Positions 34,721 to 45,942 of a stretch of 64,000 bases of DNA are shown here, piece after piece. This DNA is from Dendrobium chrysotoxum. Lineage: Eukaryota > Streptophyta > Magnoliopsida > Asparagales > Orchidaceae. The notes beneath the pieces are model-generated. The model saw only the letters and a list, made by a program, of their open reading frames with translations, did not search any database and was not told where the DNA came from. Location: assembly GCA_019925795.1 (NCBI GenBank), contig CM034306.1, forward strand, positions 52,880,758 through 52,944,757, written 5' to 3'. Position 1 is the first letter of the stretch. The number at the start of each line of letters is the position of its first letter. The position numbers were made by a program, and so were the translations under genes.

Positions 34721-36890
34721 TTTTCATTGAAATAATAATCAAATTGGGGGTAATAATTAGAATAATAGCCAAGCCAATAATGTAGGGAATTGAAATAGCC
34801 TCAACAAAATTTTGTAAGCCTTAGAATTAGGGTGATTCTTCCAACCAGGGTTGTATTTGTTAGACTAAAGGTTATTCTACCTTTTATTAATAAATTTTGC
34901 TTATTATTCAAGATTCAATGCTAGTAATCAATATAAGGATAAGAAGCCTTCCTTAGAAGACTTGCAGATGGGGACCCAACGTCAGAGCTGAGATGCTAGC
35001 ATTAGAAACATAGAATCTAATTAGGTTAGTTGGCTAATTCACTAAATAATATACCCCAAGGAACCCTTCCAAGTAATACTGAGATTAATCCCAATGATAA
35101 GGGTAAAGAGCAATGCAAAGCCATTTAGTTAAGGAGTGGTAAGGAGTTAGAGGAGATAGTTAGGGAGAAAGATAAGTCTGAAGAAGCACTAGTAAAGTCC
35201 ACCCAACCTATAGAATAACCTAAACTAGATGAGAAAGAAGAAAAGATCATTAGAAAGGTTGTACAAAAATCATCACCACTATTTCCCTAGAGAATTTTTG
35301 AAGCAAAACCTAGATAGACAATTTTCTAGATTTTTAGAAAAATTGACCATCAATATTCCATTACAGAAGCCTTAGAAAAAAACACGTAGCTATGCTAAAT
35401 TTGAAGGACATCCTTAACAATAAGAGAAAGGAGACTTTGAGACAGTTGATCTCTCTTAGAAGTGTAGTTCAATTTTATAGTAGTTCCCTCAAAAGCTGAA
35501 GGACACAGGCGGTTTTACTATTCCTTATGCCATAGGGGACAAATTGTGGAAGAGCACTATGTGATTTGGGAGCAAGCATTAATCTTATGCCCCATTCCAT
35601 CTTTAAGAGACTTGATTTAGGAGAGGTTCGACCCGCTATTGTAATCCTTTAGTTAGCAAATAAGTTATTTACATATCCTAAGGGGTGATAGAGGATATGT
35701 TGGTGAAAGTTGATAAGTTCATCTTTCTCATTAATTTCATTGTATTAGATATGGAATAATATAGAGAGATGCCAATTATTTTGGGTAGACCTTTTCTAGC
35801 CATTGGAAGGACAATTATAGATTTGTAGAAAGGGGAGTTAACAATAAGAGTGTAGGATGAAGAGGTGACCATTAATGTTTTGAAGTCTTTGTAGTTCCCT
35901 AAGACTATAGTGAGGATCAATTTTATAGAGTGGATTTGGTGGATGCTTGTGTGGATGATTTTATAGATAAGATGTTAACTGATTATTCATTGAAGCATTC
36001 ATTGCTTGAGGATAACATAGGAGAGATTAAGAGAGACACTGTGATTTTCTAAAGTTTTTTTGGGAGAGATATGAGACAGCAGACACATCATCTTGAAGGA
36101 ATTCATTGAGATCATCTATCTTAGAAGCACCAGCCTTAGAGTTAAAAGCCTCATTTGCCCATTGAAGTATGCATTTTTGGGTGATGGATCAACCTTGTTA
36201 TTATTTCTATTAATTTAGAAGAGGATCAAGAAAGTAAGTTGATTAGGATTCTTAAAACTTATAAGGAAGTATTTGGTTGGATGATAGTTGATATTGAGAT
36301 GATTAGTCCATCATTATGTATGTATAAGATTTTGATGGAAGAAGAATCTCAACTAAAGACTGGCCCAGAAAGAAGATTGAACTATGCTATGAAGGATGTC
36401 ATTAAGAAAGAAATACTTAAATAGCTTGATATAGTTATTATCTATCCTATCTCTGATAGTGCTTGGATTAGTCTCATTCACTGTGTGCCTAAGAATGGGG
36501 TTTAACAGTAGTGACCAACGAAAAGAATGAATTAATTTTCACTAGAACGGTCACTAGGTGGATGATATGTATTGACAATAGGAAATTAAATAAAGGCACT
36601 AGGAAGGGTCATTTTCTTTTGTTATTCATGAACCAAATGCTTGATAGATTGCCAAGATACCAATTTTACTATTTGTTAGATGGCTACTCAGGGTATCATC
36701 AGATTCTTATAACATCTAAGGATTAGGACAAACACATTTATTAGCTCATATGGTATAATTGCCTTTCGTAGCATGCCTTTTGGACTGTGCAATGCCCCTA
36801 TAACTTTTTAGAGGTATATAATGTATATCTTTTCAGATTTGATTGAGCAAGGCATGAGATTTTCATGGATGACTTTTTTGTATTTGGTAC
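34721..36890 (+). pseudogene. Athila-type Gag end, protease and RT relic
   Basis: Gag resumes with NNNQIGGNN and DKKPSLEDL, then NIPQGTLPSNTEINP with EQCKAI (about 35060-35115). The protease piece GRALCDLGASINLMPHSIFK lies near 35550. RT begins about 36180 and has MICIDNRKLN (36559), FLLLFMNQMLDRL and YFYxLDGYSGYHQI-like sequence (about 36610-36710), and the catalytic MDDFFVFGT (about 36868). It is cut there by the 655-bp hAT-type element. Many stops; non-functional. Confidence 0.88.
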
Positions 36891-37545
36891 TAGGGGTGTC
36901 AAAACGGGTCTACGGGTCGGGTTCGGGTCGAACCCGGATTGACTCGGGTCTAAATGGGTTGACCTTAACCTGACCCGTGCGGGTTACCGGTTGACCCGAC
37001 TCGACCCGCGAACCTGGGGATGAGCTGTGTGCCTATGCGAACTACAGACGTCGAAGGAGCTGTGAGGGCAGAGTTTAGGGTGTACGGGCAAACCGGCAGT
37101 TGAGACGCGCTAGCTAGACAAGCAACGGGCAGACAGGCAGGCGTTGACGCGCTCGCGAACAACTATGCCTCGGCCTGGCAGACGGCGGATGCAATGGAAC
37201 CGAATGGCCGGACGAATTGGGTGAGCAAAAGGTCGAGGACGGACGTGGCCGTGCCGTGTGGATTTTGAGTCAGGTGCGCTGTGGCGCCTCGTCCTGGTAG
37301 ACAACGGAAGCTCGCGAACAGGCCGAACTGAGGAAGTCGGAACAAACCCTAGGCGTGGTTTCTAAATGGGTCAACCGGGTCATTTTTAGATTTCCGGGTC
37401 AACCCAAACCCGACCCGGTTTTTGAAACGGGTTGACTTCCTGAATCCGAACCCAACCCATATGTCAAACGGGTTGACCCGAACCCAGAATTTTTCGGGTC
37501 GGGTCCGGGTCAGATTTTGGGTCGTGTCCAATATTAACACCCTTA
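36891..37545. mobile_element. Non-autonomous hAT-type element, 655 bp
   Basis: Terminal inverted repeats TAGGGGTGTCAA / TAAGGGTGTTAA (right end reverse-complemented). Flanked by an 8-bp target duplication with one mismatch, TTTGGTAC (36883-36890) and TTTTGTAC (37546-37553). The Athila RT frame resumes right after it. Subterminal regions repeat GGGTCGGGTT and GGGTTGACCCG words. The ~350-bp core is strongly GC-rich, unlike the surroundings. The small frames inside have no recognised product. The 60178 segment belongs to the same family. Confidence 0.9.
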
Positions 37546-37553
37546 TTTTGTAC

Positions 37554-38420
37554 TTCATTTGATTCTTATCTTGAACACTTAGCTATGGTTTTCAAAAGAT
37601 GTGAAGAATCAAATTTAGTGTCGAATTGGGAGAGCATTAATTCATGGTCTTAGAGAGCATTGTCTTAGGATGAAAAATATCTCAAAAGAGTTTGCATATG
37701 GACAAGGCAAAAAATCCAAGTCATAAAAAATTTGTCACCTCCTACCTCTATCAAAGGAGTAAGGAGTTTTCTAGGACTTGTTAGTTTCTACAAGAGATTC
37801 ATTAGAGATTTTTCTAAAATCACCAAACCATTGTGCCATTTACTAGAGAAGGACATCCCTTTTAACTTTAATCATGAGTGCCTAGAATCCTTTGAAACTT
37901 TGAAGAAACATTTGATTTTAGCATACATTATTATTATTCCTGATTGGTCACTTAATTTTGAACTAAGGTGATGCAAGTGACTATGCTATAGGAGTAGTTC
38001 TACGGTAGAGAGTCGATAAGAAATTTCATTCTATTTACTATATTAGTAGAACCTTGAATGAAACTCAAATCAACGACACCACAACTGAAAAAGAACTACT
38101 AGTCATAGTCTTTATCTTTGATAAGTTTAGATTTTATTTGATTGTCATAAAAGTTATAGTATACACTGATTATTTTGTGATCAAATACCTAGTAACAAAG
38201 AAAGATGCAAAACCTAGGTTAATTATATGGATTTTGTTGTTACAAGAGTTTGATGTACAGATTTTAGATAAGGAAAAAAAAAAAAGAAAATTAGGTTACT
38301 AATTATTTATCTAGGCTAGAATTGGAAAAACCTATGCATAATAAGTCTGATATTAATAAGTTTTTCCATGATGAAAAATTATTTGCAATAAGTGACAAAG
38401 TGAATGGAGTTAGACTTGAG
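37554..38420 (+). pseudogene. Athila-type RT end and RNase H relic
   Basis: Continues the RT after the hAT-type insertion with SFDSYLEHLAMVFKRCEESN. Then PTSIKGVRSFLGLVSFYKRF and IRDFSKITKPLCHLLEKD (37738-37850), and RNase H pieces NETQINDTTTEKELLVIVF and YTDYFVIKYLVTKKDAKPR (38060-38215). The HLSRLE-like end is at about 38305. Integrase is not seen, so the element has a further internal deletion. Confidence 0.9.
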
Positions 38421-39259
38421 TCTTATTTAGGAGGGGATATGGAACGCAGTAGAGTGACGGTTGAGTTGGCTTGTTCTGATTAGAATACAGTAGAGTCTGG
38501 CTCAAGATTATAAATTTAACACTCATTGGGAGGCAACCCAAATGGGTATTGTGATGTGTAAAGGTTCTTTTTTATGTATGTCAAGTGAATGATGTTAATG
38601 TGGTGTGATTAGACTTTGCCTAGTTTTCCACTTAATGTGTGCTTAGTGAATAATGTTAATGTGATGGTAGTTAGTGTCATATATGAAAATCATACTTGGA
38701 GCACCACAACGTTGAGTCCCTGAGCACCGCAGTGTCTTAAGAACCTAGCACCACTACGTCAAATCGCCAACCAGCACAGTAGAGCTCAGCACCCTAGTTT
38801 CGCAACATTAAGCTCTCAAGTTTTTATCAGATTTAAAAGAGCATTGCGGCCCAGCCACACGTGCCACAATGCTCAATCAAAGCATCATAATTGGAGTAGT
38901 TGAGAGCTACGATGCAGCCACACATGTTGTTGGTCAAAGCATCATAATTGGAGTAGTTGAGCGTCGCGATGGTCTCCCTCAGTGTCGCAGTGCTCCTACG
39001 TATTGAAAGTTGCGGTGGAGGACCACTCAAAAAGCTGACATTTGAGTTCCCATGTAGAGCATCACAGCGCCACCTGACCATAGGGTTGCAGTGTCAATCC
39101 TTTCACTTGACCAACTGACCCTTTGACTAACCAGCACCACAATGCTCATAAGGCCAATGCCGCAGTGCTGTTACCTTTATACAAATAGAGGTCTGCAAAA
39201 TTCATTTCCCGCATGATTCAAAAACTTTCAAGCACAGGACTAGAAGAATTTCTTGTTGG
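38421..39259. other. Athila 3' non-coding region
   Basis: At 38526-38541 the palindromic TTGGGAGGCAACCCAA follows the end of Pol, a sequence often found at this place in Athila-lineage elements. From 38700 to 39180 the DNA is packed with GCACCGCAGTG and GCATCACAGCG words, with a tandem ~60-bp repeat AGCATCATAATTGGAGTAGT at 38880 and 38938. No open coding region. Confidence 0.6.
38526..38541. other. Palindromic motif after gypsy Pol
   Basis: TTGGGAGGCAACCCAA: a 5-bp stem with a 6-base loop, just past the RNase H relic. It supports the Athila assignment. Confidence 0.7.
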
Positions 39260-39905
39260 AGACAATGACCCAAAATATTACAGTAGGCAAGAAAAGGTTA
39301 TCCTCATCTTCTTCCTCTTATGACAAGAATTGATTTGTTAGCCAGTGGCGGAAGAAAGGTATAACCACTTTATTGTTTATAAGCAACTAATCTCTCAGAG
39401 GGTTTTTAGGAGCTAGGGGGCTAGGTAGAACATATGATAGTAACTAGGAGTTGGGAGAACTTTTGTGCAGAACCCATTGCCTGCATACTCTCTATAGTCA
39501 GGGAATTCTTTACTGATGCAAATGAAGCTTAGGACAACTAAGTCTTTATTAGGGTGAAATGTGTCTCATTTGATATTATTACTATCAGTGAGATCTATGC
39601 AACCTAAAATTACGAATTTGATAACTATGCAACCTTTATTACTACCCCAGTAAATTATGATGACATTTTGAAATCCCTCACTGTCACCAACTCCAATGTA
39701 CAATGGAAAATTAGGGAGGATAAAATAGTAAATTTCTCTGCTTCTACACTCACCCAAATCTCCTTGGCTTGGTATTACTTCATCTCAATGATGTTAATGC
39801 CAAACAACAATATAAGAGTGGTCACTAAGAACATGACCTTTCTGAATGGACACATTGATATGAGCAACTTAGTTTTTAGTTTCATTTTTAATTTCAAATA
39901 AGTTA
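39260..39905 (+). pseudogene. Athila-associated 'putative plant transposon protein' relic
   Basis: The readable part (39668-39901) has TVTNSNVQWKIREDKIVNFS, LTQISLAWYYFISMMLMPNN and VTKNMTFLNGHID. This matches the W-x-L, LxPxAxxWxxFLxxxLMPxx and VxxDxAxLLxxIxxGxxIDxxxVI pattern of the domain carried by the 3' ORF of Athila-like elements and many dispersed plant copies. Upstream, frames are broken. It may be this element's own 3' ORF. Confidence 0.65.
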
Positions 39906-40771
39906 TTGTTAGAAAAGCTTATTGGAGAAAATTTACCATGTTTCTCTACAATTTAATTTTGAAATTGAATTTAATGCTATCTCTAGATCATAGTTTTGTA
40001 ACACGATCACTATTTTGAAACTCTTCAAGTCATAGGATCAAAGGAGGATTAGGTGATATTTTTCTTCTTTTTATCATTGCTATTTGCAACGATTTTATTT
40101 TGTTGACCTCTGCCTAATAGCCAAAAGAAATAAAAAAAAATCATGAAATCATTACCTGCTACAGTCTGCTGAAGCCCATCCCGCCGCAGACCTGCAAACG
40201 GCGCCGCTCATGTCGCTGCTCCCGCGTGCGTAACTCACCTCGAGCGGGCCCCGAAGTCGTCGTTAAATACCGACCCCAAAGCCTTCACAAATTCCATTCG
40301 ATCTCTTTCTATCGCAAGATCTCCGAACTCCCCGCAGCTCTCGCGATCCCTCTTCTTCCTCCCGACTCCTTCGGTCCGAAGAAACAAAGAAAGAGAGGGA
40401 GAGACCGACGCCTCCTCCTCCCGAGCTCGAACCCCTCTGCCAGCTCCGACCTAGCTCCCGCCGGGCTCTGTCTCCCTCGACGACGTTTCCTTCCTGTCGA
40501 TTCGGAAGTTACGACATTTCGATCGGTAGGAGCGACGGGAGCTCACCGCTGTGAGAGTAACTTTCCCCCCATCGTGCGCTTCTTCGGCTCCTGCGTGCTG
40601 CTCGACTTCGCTCGCTCGACGACTTTCCCTTGCTATCGGACTGGAAGTTACGACATATTGATCGGAAGCAACGTCGGAAGCTCGCTTGCTGTGAAGGTAA
40701 TTTTCTCCATTTCGCGAGCTGCTTCGGCCAAATCCCGTAAACTCGCCGAATGAGAGAGAGGAGGGGAGGAT

Positions 40772-41185
40772 TTTTTTTTAATTTAATTAATTTTTATTTT
40801 ATATTATTAAATATAATTATTAATTAATTATAATTAATTTGTTAATTATAATTATTAATTGATTATAATTAATTTATTAATTATAAATATTTATGATTAA
40901 TTGTATTTAATAAATTAGTTATCATTAATTAATAATTAGTAATTAATTATAAATTATAATTATTTGATTAATTATAATTTTAATTAATTATAATTAATCA
41001 TTAATTAATGATGATAATTAATTAATTAATTATAATTAATTAATAATAATTACTTAATTAATTATAAGTGATTATAATTAATTAATTATACTTAATTAAT
41101 TATTCATTATAATTAGTTAATTATTTATAATTAATTATTATTAATTATAATTAATTATGATTAATTATAATTAATAATAATAAAA
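40772..41185. repeat. TAATTAATTA low-complexity tract
   Basis: About 400 bp made almost only of TAAT/ATTA words. It is at the position where the other solo LTR has a shorter TATATATA and TAATAATAA tract. Confidence 0.9.
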
Positions 41186-41340
41186 AAGATGAAAAAAGAG
41201 AAATGCAAAGAAATCTCTTCCCTTGCCTCGATCCGTGTGCCAACCCTGTCGCCAGCGGAACGCAAAGGTATAACCCCTCGATCCATAAAACTTTGAGAGC
41301 TCGATTTCGAAATTTGCAGTGCGACAAAACAACCACGTAT

Positions 41341-41793
41341 ACACGCTTTTCGTAGCGTGGTGGGAGGAAGTTCGTCGCGGTGCTCTCGACGAATCGGGTA
41401 ATCACTTCGAGAGCTCATTCCGTCGTTCGCGACGCACCGGCAAACCGCCTATACACGCTTTTCGTAGCGTGGTGGGAAGGGAACCCGGTGCGGCGCACAT
41501 GACGAAGTGGGTGATCACCTAATATCTCTTTTTCGGCATTCGCGGCACACCGGCAAACCGCCTATACACGCTTTTCGTAGCGTGGTGGGATGGAAAGCCG
41601 GTGCGGCGCCTATGGCGAGAAGTGGATATTCATAAGTACCCGCTCGCGGGGAAACAAATGCGTTTTTCAAACAGGTGCTGTCGAAAACCCATACACACTT
41701 TTCGTAGCGTGGTGGGGGATTGAAGACTTTACACGGCCACGGTGTCCTCGAAAGAGGGCACCTACCATACACGCTTTTCTTAGCGTGGTGGGA
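41341..41793 (-). repeat. Five-copy hairpin-motif array in the minus-strand solo LTR
   Basis: ACACGCTTTTCGTAGCGTGG followed by TGGGA occurs at 41341, 41453, 41566, 41693 and 41769, mostly 112-127 bp apart (last gap 76 bp). Each holds a 6-bp stem CACGCT/AGCGTG with a 6-base loop; two copies carry one change. The stretches between copies are alike too (CACCGGCAAACCGCC). Confidence 0.9.
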
Positions 41794-43472
41794 AAGGCCC
41801 AGTTTTCCGTAATTTCCCCTAAACGGGTGAGACGCCGGGAGACTACCGAAATTTCGGGTGAACAGAAGACCATTTGGACCTTATTTTGGGACCACAGTGG
41901 ACATGAACTCAAAGAACTTAATTTAAACAAAATACAAAAGACTTTGAATGAGACTTGAACATACAATTGAACTCATGCAAAGACCTAATTAAGACTACAA
42001 GGGACTTGAATCAAACTCGAACTGAACTCGTACTTGAACTTTACTTGAATGACAAAGGATTTGAACTCAAATGGACTTGGTGCAAGGAGTTTTGACTTGG
42101 GCTCTAACTGAATTTGACATCAATAGAACAAAGACTTGAACTAGAACCTAACGTTTAAAGTGAAACCCATTAATACTCAAAATGATAAAATCTAAGTCAA
42201 TGGTTAAGCAAGGACTTGTGGTGGATAAAGATAATTCCTATATTTCACTCACAATCAACAAGCAGTATGAGTATGCAATTCGACTGTGGGAAGTGATGGA
42301 GATCTTTTAACCCACATAAGTCTATGTAAAGAAACTCAAAGACATCAGAAAAGGGAGCCATCAGTTGATGTGACTATTGACATGCAAACAGGAGGATGAT
42401 TTGCTAACAGAATATATTTAAGGGAGTGTAATGAGTATAACTTGTTTGCAACAATCTATTTAATGTTACAACAAAGGATCTTTAGCCTACATGAACTTGT
42501 AGGTCGATATGCCAAACCCCTGCAAGCATGATTCACTCACAAGTGAAAGTGAAATTCCATGCAATTGTCCGACTTGAAAGGATTGCAACGGCCACGAGAA
42601 CATGTGATAATTTCAATAACAATCAATATCCATATGTAAGCAATTAAGATAAGTTTCAAGTGTTAAAAATCAAAAGGGCATATGCAATCAATTGCAAGAG
42701 AACATCAAAGGTGCAAGTTCATCATGTAAACTACAATATGTTCCCAAGGAGGCTGAAATATTCAATACTTAACATGACCCATACACAAGCAATAGAATCA
42801 TGAGGTGAATGAACATCAGTAATGCTTACGTCATCATTGACAATTCAATGCATCAACGAGAAGCTCGTGACAAATGTAAAGATACTCATACAACTCATAG
42901 TGAGGCAGTAGTAAGTGAAGGCATCTGCCTCCTGCAGGCAGGGAAATTCAACATGCAACGAACTGAAAGACATGAAGTCTTTGACTGATTCAAGGAAAAT
43001 GCAGCTTTCATGCAGTTAACATTATTCAGCCATATGCAAATACATTGATCTATCGCAGACGAAGTTAAAAGATGTACGACAAAACACTTACGGGTCATTA
43101 TAGTAGATTTGTTGTGTAAATAACAAGTTGTTTACAAGCAAAGGAAGATCTGTAATGCATACAAGTCCCCTATGAATACAGATGTACGTACTGTATGTCA
43201 TCTATGGGTAGACACAAAACGACTTCAGTAAATGCAGTATCCTGAAGTTGATTTCAGCCTATGAATGAATACATCTACCTGCAGTAGTAATGAATGTATT
43301 ATGGGGACCAAAACCATAGTGAAATGCATAAAGAATGCAAGTTCCTACGAGCTCCTACAAAAGCAGGAGATTCGTTAGTGCACTACAATCTATCTGCTCA
43401 AATCAAGCAAGTAGTGCACGACAGTCTACCTGTACAAAACAGCGAATAACTCAGTCTAGGAGCTGCTACAAT

Positions 43473-43668
43473 ACGCCACCGAATCTGCAACATCCATGCA
43501 AGCAGACAGAAGGCGTACAAATCCCCAAATGAAACCCGCATGACGCCACGCCACCGAATCTGCAACATCCATGCAAGCAGACAGAAGGCCTATAAATCCC
43601 CAAATGAAACCCGAATGACGCCACGCCACCGGATCCGCAACATTCATGCAAGCGGACAGAAGACATTC
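43473..43668. repeat. 75-bp tandem repeat, about 2.6 copies
   Basis: Units begin ACGCCACCG at 43473, 43548 and 43623, exactly 75 bp apart, with few differences. The period is divisible by three, so it opens spurious repeating frames. It lies inside the minus-strand solo LTR. Confidence 0.92.
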
Positions 43669-45168
43669 ACAAATATTTCAAATGTATCCCCGCACATGCA
43701 CCTTAACTTGTATACACTTAGGTACACATAAGGGGATGTATCATACACCCGTATGGGCCCCGGCGAGCGTGTTATTGATACACACGTGACGTCTAGGGAA
43801 GCTGCGCGGGTTAATAAGTGAATTCTAGTTCGAGCCCGATCCTCCTATACGGGCAGATAGGAGTCGACACGGCTCGAACCATTAAATAAATATGCGGTCG
43901 CGAGATCGATCGGGATATTTATTTTATAGTTTATATTAGGCCTTCAAAGCCTATAATCAAGAGAATTCATTAACAAAGATCCAAAGCCTATGAGACCTGA
44001 TCCTCTATCGACCAGTATATAGAGTCGACATGGTCCAATCAATAAAATATAAATGAGCTCATGCACCCTGATGATGGCCGTGTTGAATGCAAATCTTAAT
44101 CGGAGGGGTCCACACAGATCATTTTAAATACAATCCAAATACTCAAAACTCCAAAACTCCACAAAAATTCCCAAAATCCCAAACTCTAAAAATATTTAAA
44201 AATTGAAATCCAACTATCAAAACACTTAAAGCAAAACACATCCACCCTCCACAACAGTTTGCCGAGGTGGATAAATCAAAATTTACTTCAGCTCACATAC
44301 AGCTGATGCCTGGTCGAAAATATCACTAGGATCCATCCTCAAACAATCTCCTGCCAGCAAGGACGTGGTACGAGTCCTCTAACCGGCAGTTTCGCCGCCA
44401 AATGGCACTGCAGGATAAACGGTTATGACTCGGGGCCCTCTGAACCAGGTGGTCGCCGCCAAATGGCACTATTATATTATGGTTATGGCCAGAGCCCGTA
44501 TGCTCTCCAATGACATCAAATCCTTGAGATATGAATCAATAGGATATGATCGATAGGGCACAAAGCCCTCTGTTAGCTAATGTGGATTCAAATTTGTCCC
44601 CTTAGACAAACACTCCCCCCAGGTCTACAAGGTACCCTTGGACGAAGCAACCCATGGCTGACGACAAGGATCCTTCTGTCAGGTTGGGTCGACTACCTCC
44701 TCTGACTAAGTAGACCAGGGACCACGATGGCTCGGGACGACGGAACCATGGGATCTTGATCGGGTCCATCATCCATTCCCCCACCATCCGCTTTAAGTAT
44801 GAGATGGTGAAATTTTCAATTTTAAATGTCAAATCTCCAAACTCCCTGATTTCTACAACCCATGTCTATGCTGCTACTATATGCCAGATATGTACCTCTA
44901 CGTATCTGATTGACGACTAGCCTTAATCGAAAGTTCTCTCTCATGATCGGGAGGGGTAATTAACTATAGGGGCTTGTGCCTATAGGAAACCAGAACTCAG
45001 ATCATAAAGTCCTCGCAAAATAAGGGCGAAATATCTGGGTAGTGTCTTATCTACAAACCCATCTGCCTTCCAAAATTTACCCCGGAACTTAGCTCGTTAA
45101 AACTCCCCCCGAAAAGAAAGCAAAAAGCGGGCGGAGGCCGGGGCCGAATTTTCGGAGCCCACATATTC

Positions 45169-45942
45169 ATTGCTAGTTAGTCATTATTTTAATCACTGTC
45201 ATGTCTTTGCAACAATTTTAACTGTCTCAATTCAATGAGCTCCTCTCTTTTATTTCCCCAGCAGTTGCTGTTGCAATTCAATGAGCTCCTCTCTTTCATT
45301 TTCCCAGCAGTTGTAGAACTATTGCAAAAGGGCTTTCCACTGAATGCCATTCAGAGCGATTTTCTTCTAAAACCCGTCAACATTACTAGAAATCCCTTCT
45401 TTGTATTGTTAAGTTGAATGTGTACTTAATTTTGCAAAACTTCAACAATAAACAATGTCTTCTATGGAGTAGGTAGGTACACTTTTCATTAGTATAAAAC
45501 AAAATTGTTAAAAAGCCCATTGGGAGTCATCAAGAACCATTTCCCTGGCAATACTGCTCATCTGCATCAACAATTTCACTTTCACCTATTACACAAGTGT
45601 CTCTGTGATGGAAAAATGCTACACCGCACTAGTTATACTGCCCAAAAGAAGTGGCTGTCCTCATTACTACATTGATATCTTTCTTTAGTATGGTTCTAAT
45701 GACTATTAACATGAAAACAACAACCCATCAACTTGATGGCGGCTTCTATTAACATGCAGTAATGGTTCCAATTTATCACTTTGTCAAAGTAGCAAAACTC
45801 TTTGTAACGAGCTCAAAACCCTGAACGTGGATGTTGACCAACGGCCTAAAGCTCACCTCAGTAATCAGAAGAGAGATAAAACGGAATAAAGTTTCTAGGA
45901 ATGATTGTAATTACTGTTCAGGATTGCCATTAATCGTCCTCT
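45169..45942. other. Spacer between solo LTR and the ABC transporter
   Basis: No gene recognised. It contains the 46-bp tandem duplication below. The part next to the stop codon is presumably the 3' untranslated region and termination zone of the minus-strand transporter gene; I could not pick a poly(A) site with confidence. Confidence 0.5.
45228..45318. repeat. 46-bp tandem duplication
   Basis: CAATTCAATGAGCTCCTCTC starts at 45228 and again at 45274, each followed by a CCCAGCAGTTG end. The small open frame across it (45235-45417) simply reads the repeat. Confidence 0.85.

Larger units (their letters stand above)
40101..45163 (-). mobile_element. Solo LTR, about 5.1 kb, inverted relative to the first
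   Basis: On the minus strand it starts TGTGGGCTCCGAAAATTCG (45163) and ends GAGGTCAACA (40101). It is flanked by TATTT (40096-40100) and TATTC (45164-45168), a target duplication with one mismatch. It is homologous to 29373-34720 along most of its length but clearly diverged. It contains a ~400-bp AT-rich tract, a five-copy hairpin array, a 75-bp tandem repeat and a GC-rich end (40170-40740). The open frames inside (for example 40226-40753, 41590-41958) show no recognisable product. Confidence 0.85.

Noticed and set aside
36965..37558. Frames of 60-69 codons on minus
   Set aside because: Inside the 655-bp hAT-type element and made from its GGGTC repeats.
40226..40753. 175-codon frame on plus in GC-rich DNA
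   Set aside because: Part of the 3' end of the minus-strand solo LTR; open because stop codons are rare in GC-rich sequence, and contains an internal imperfect duplication.
43456..43666. Repeating 25-residue protein on minus
   Set aside because: Produced by the 75-bp tandem repeat, whose period is a multiple of three; not a protein repeat family.
29373..45163. A single LTR element spanning both long LTRs
   Set aside because: The two LTRs are in opposite orientation and each has its own target duplication, so they are separate insertions.
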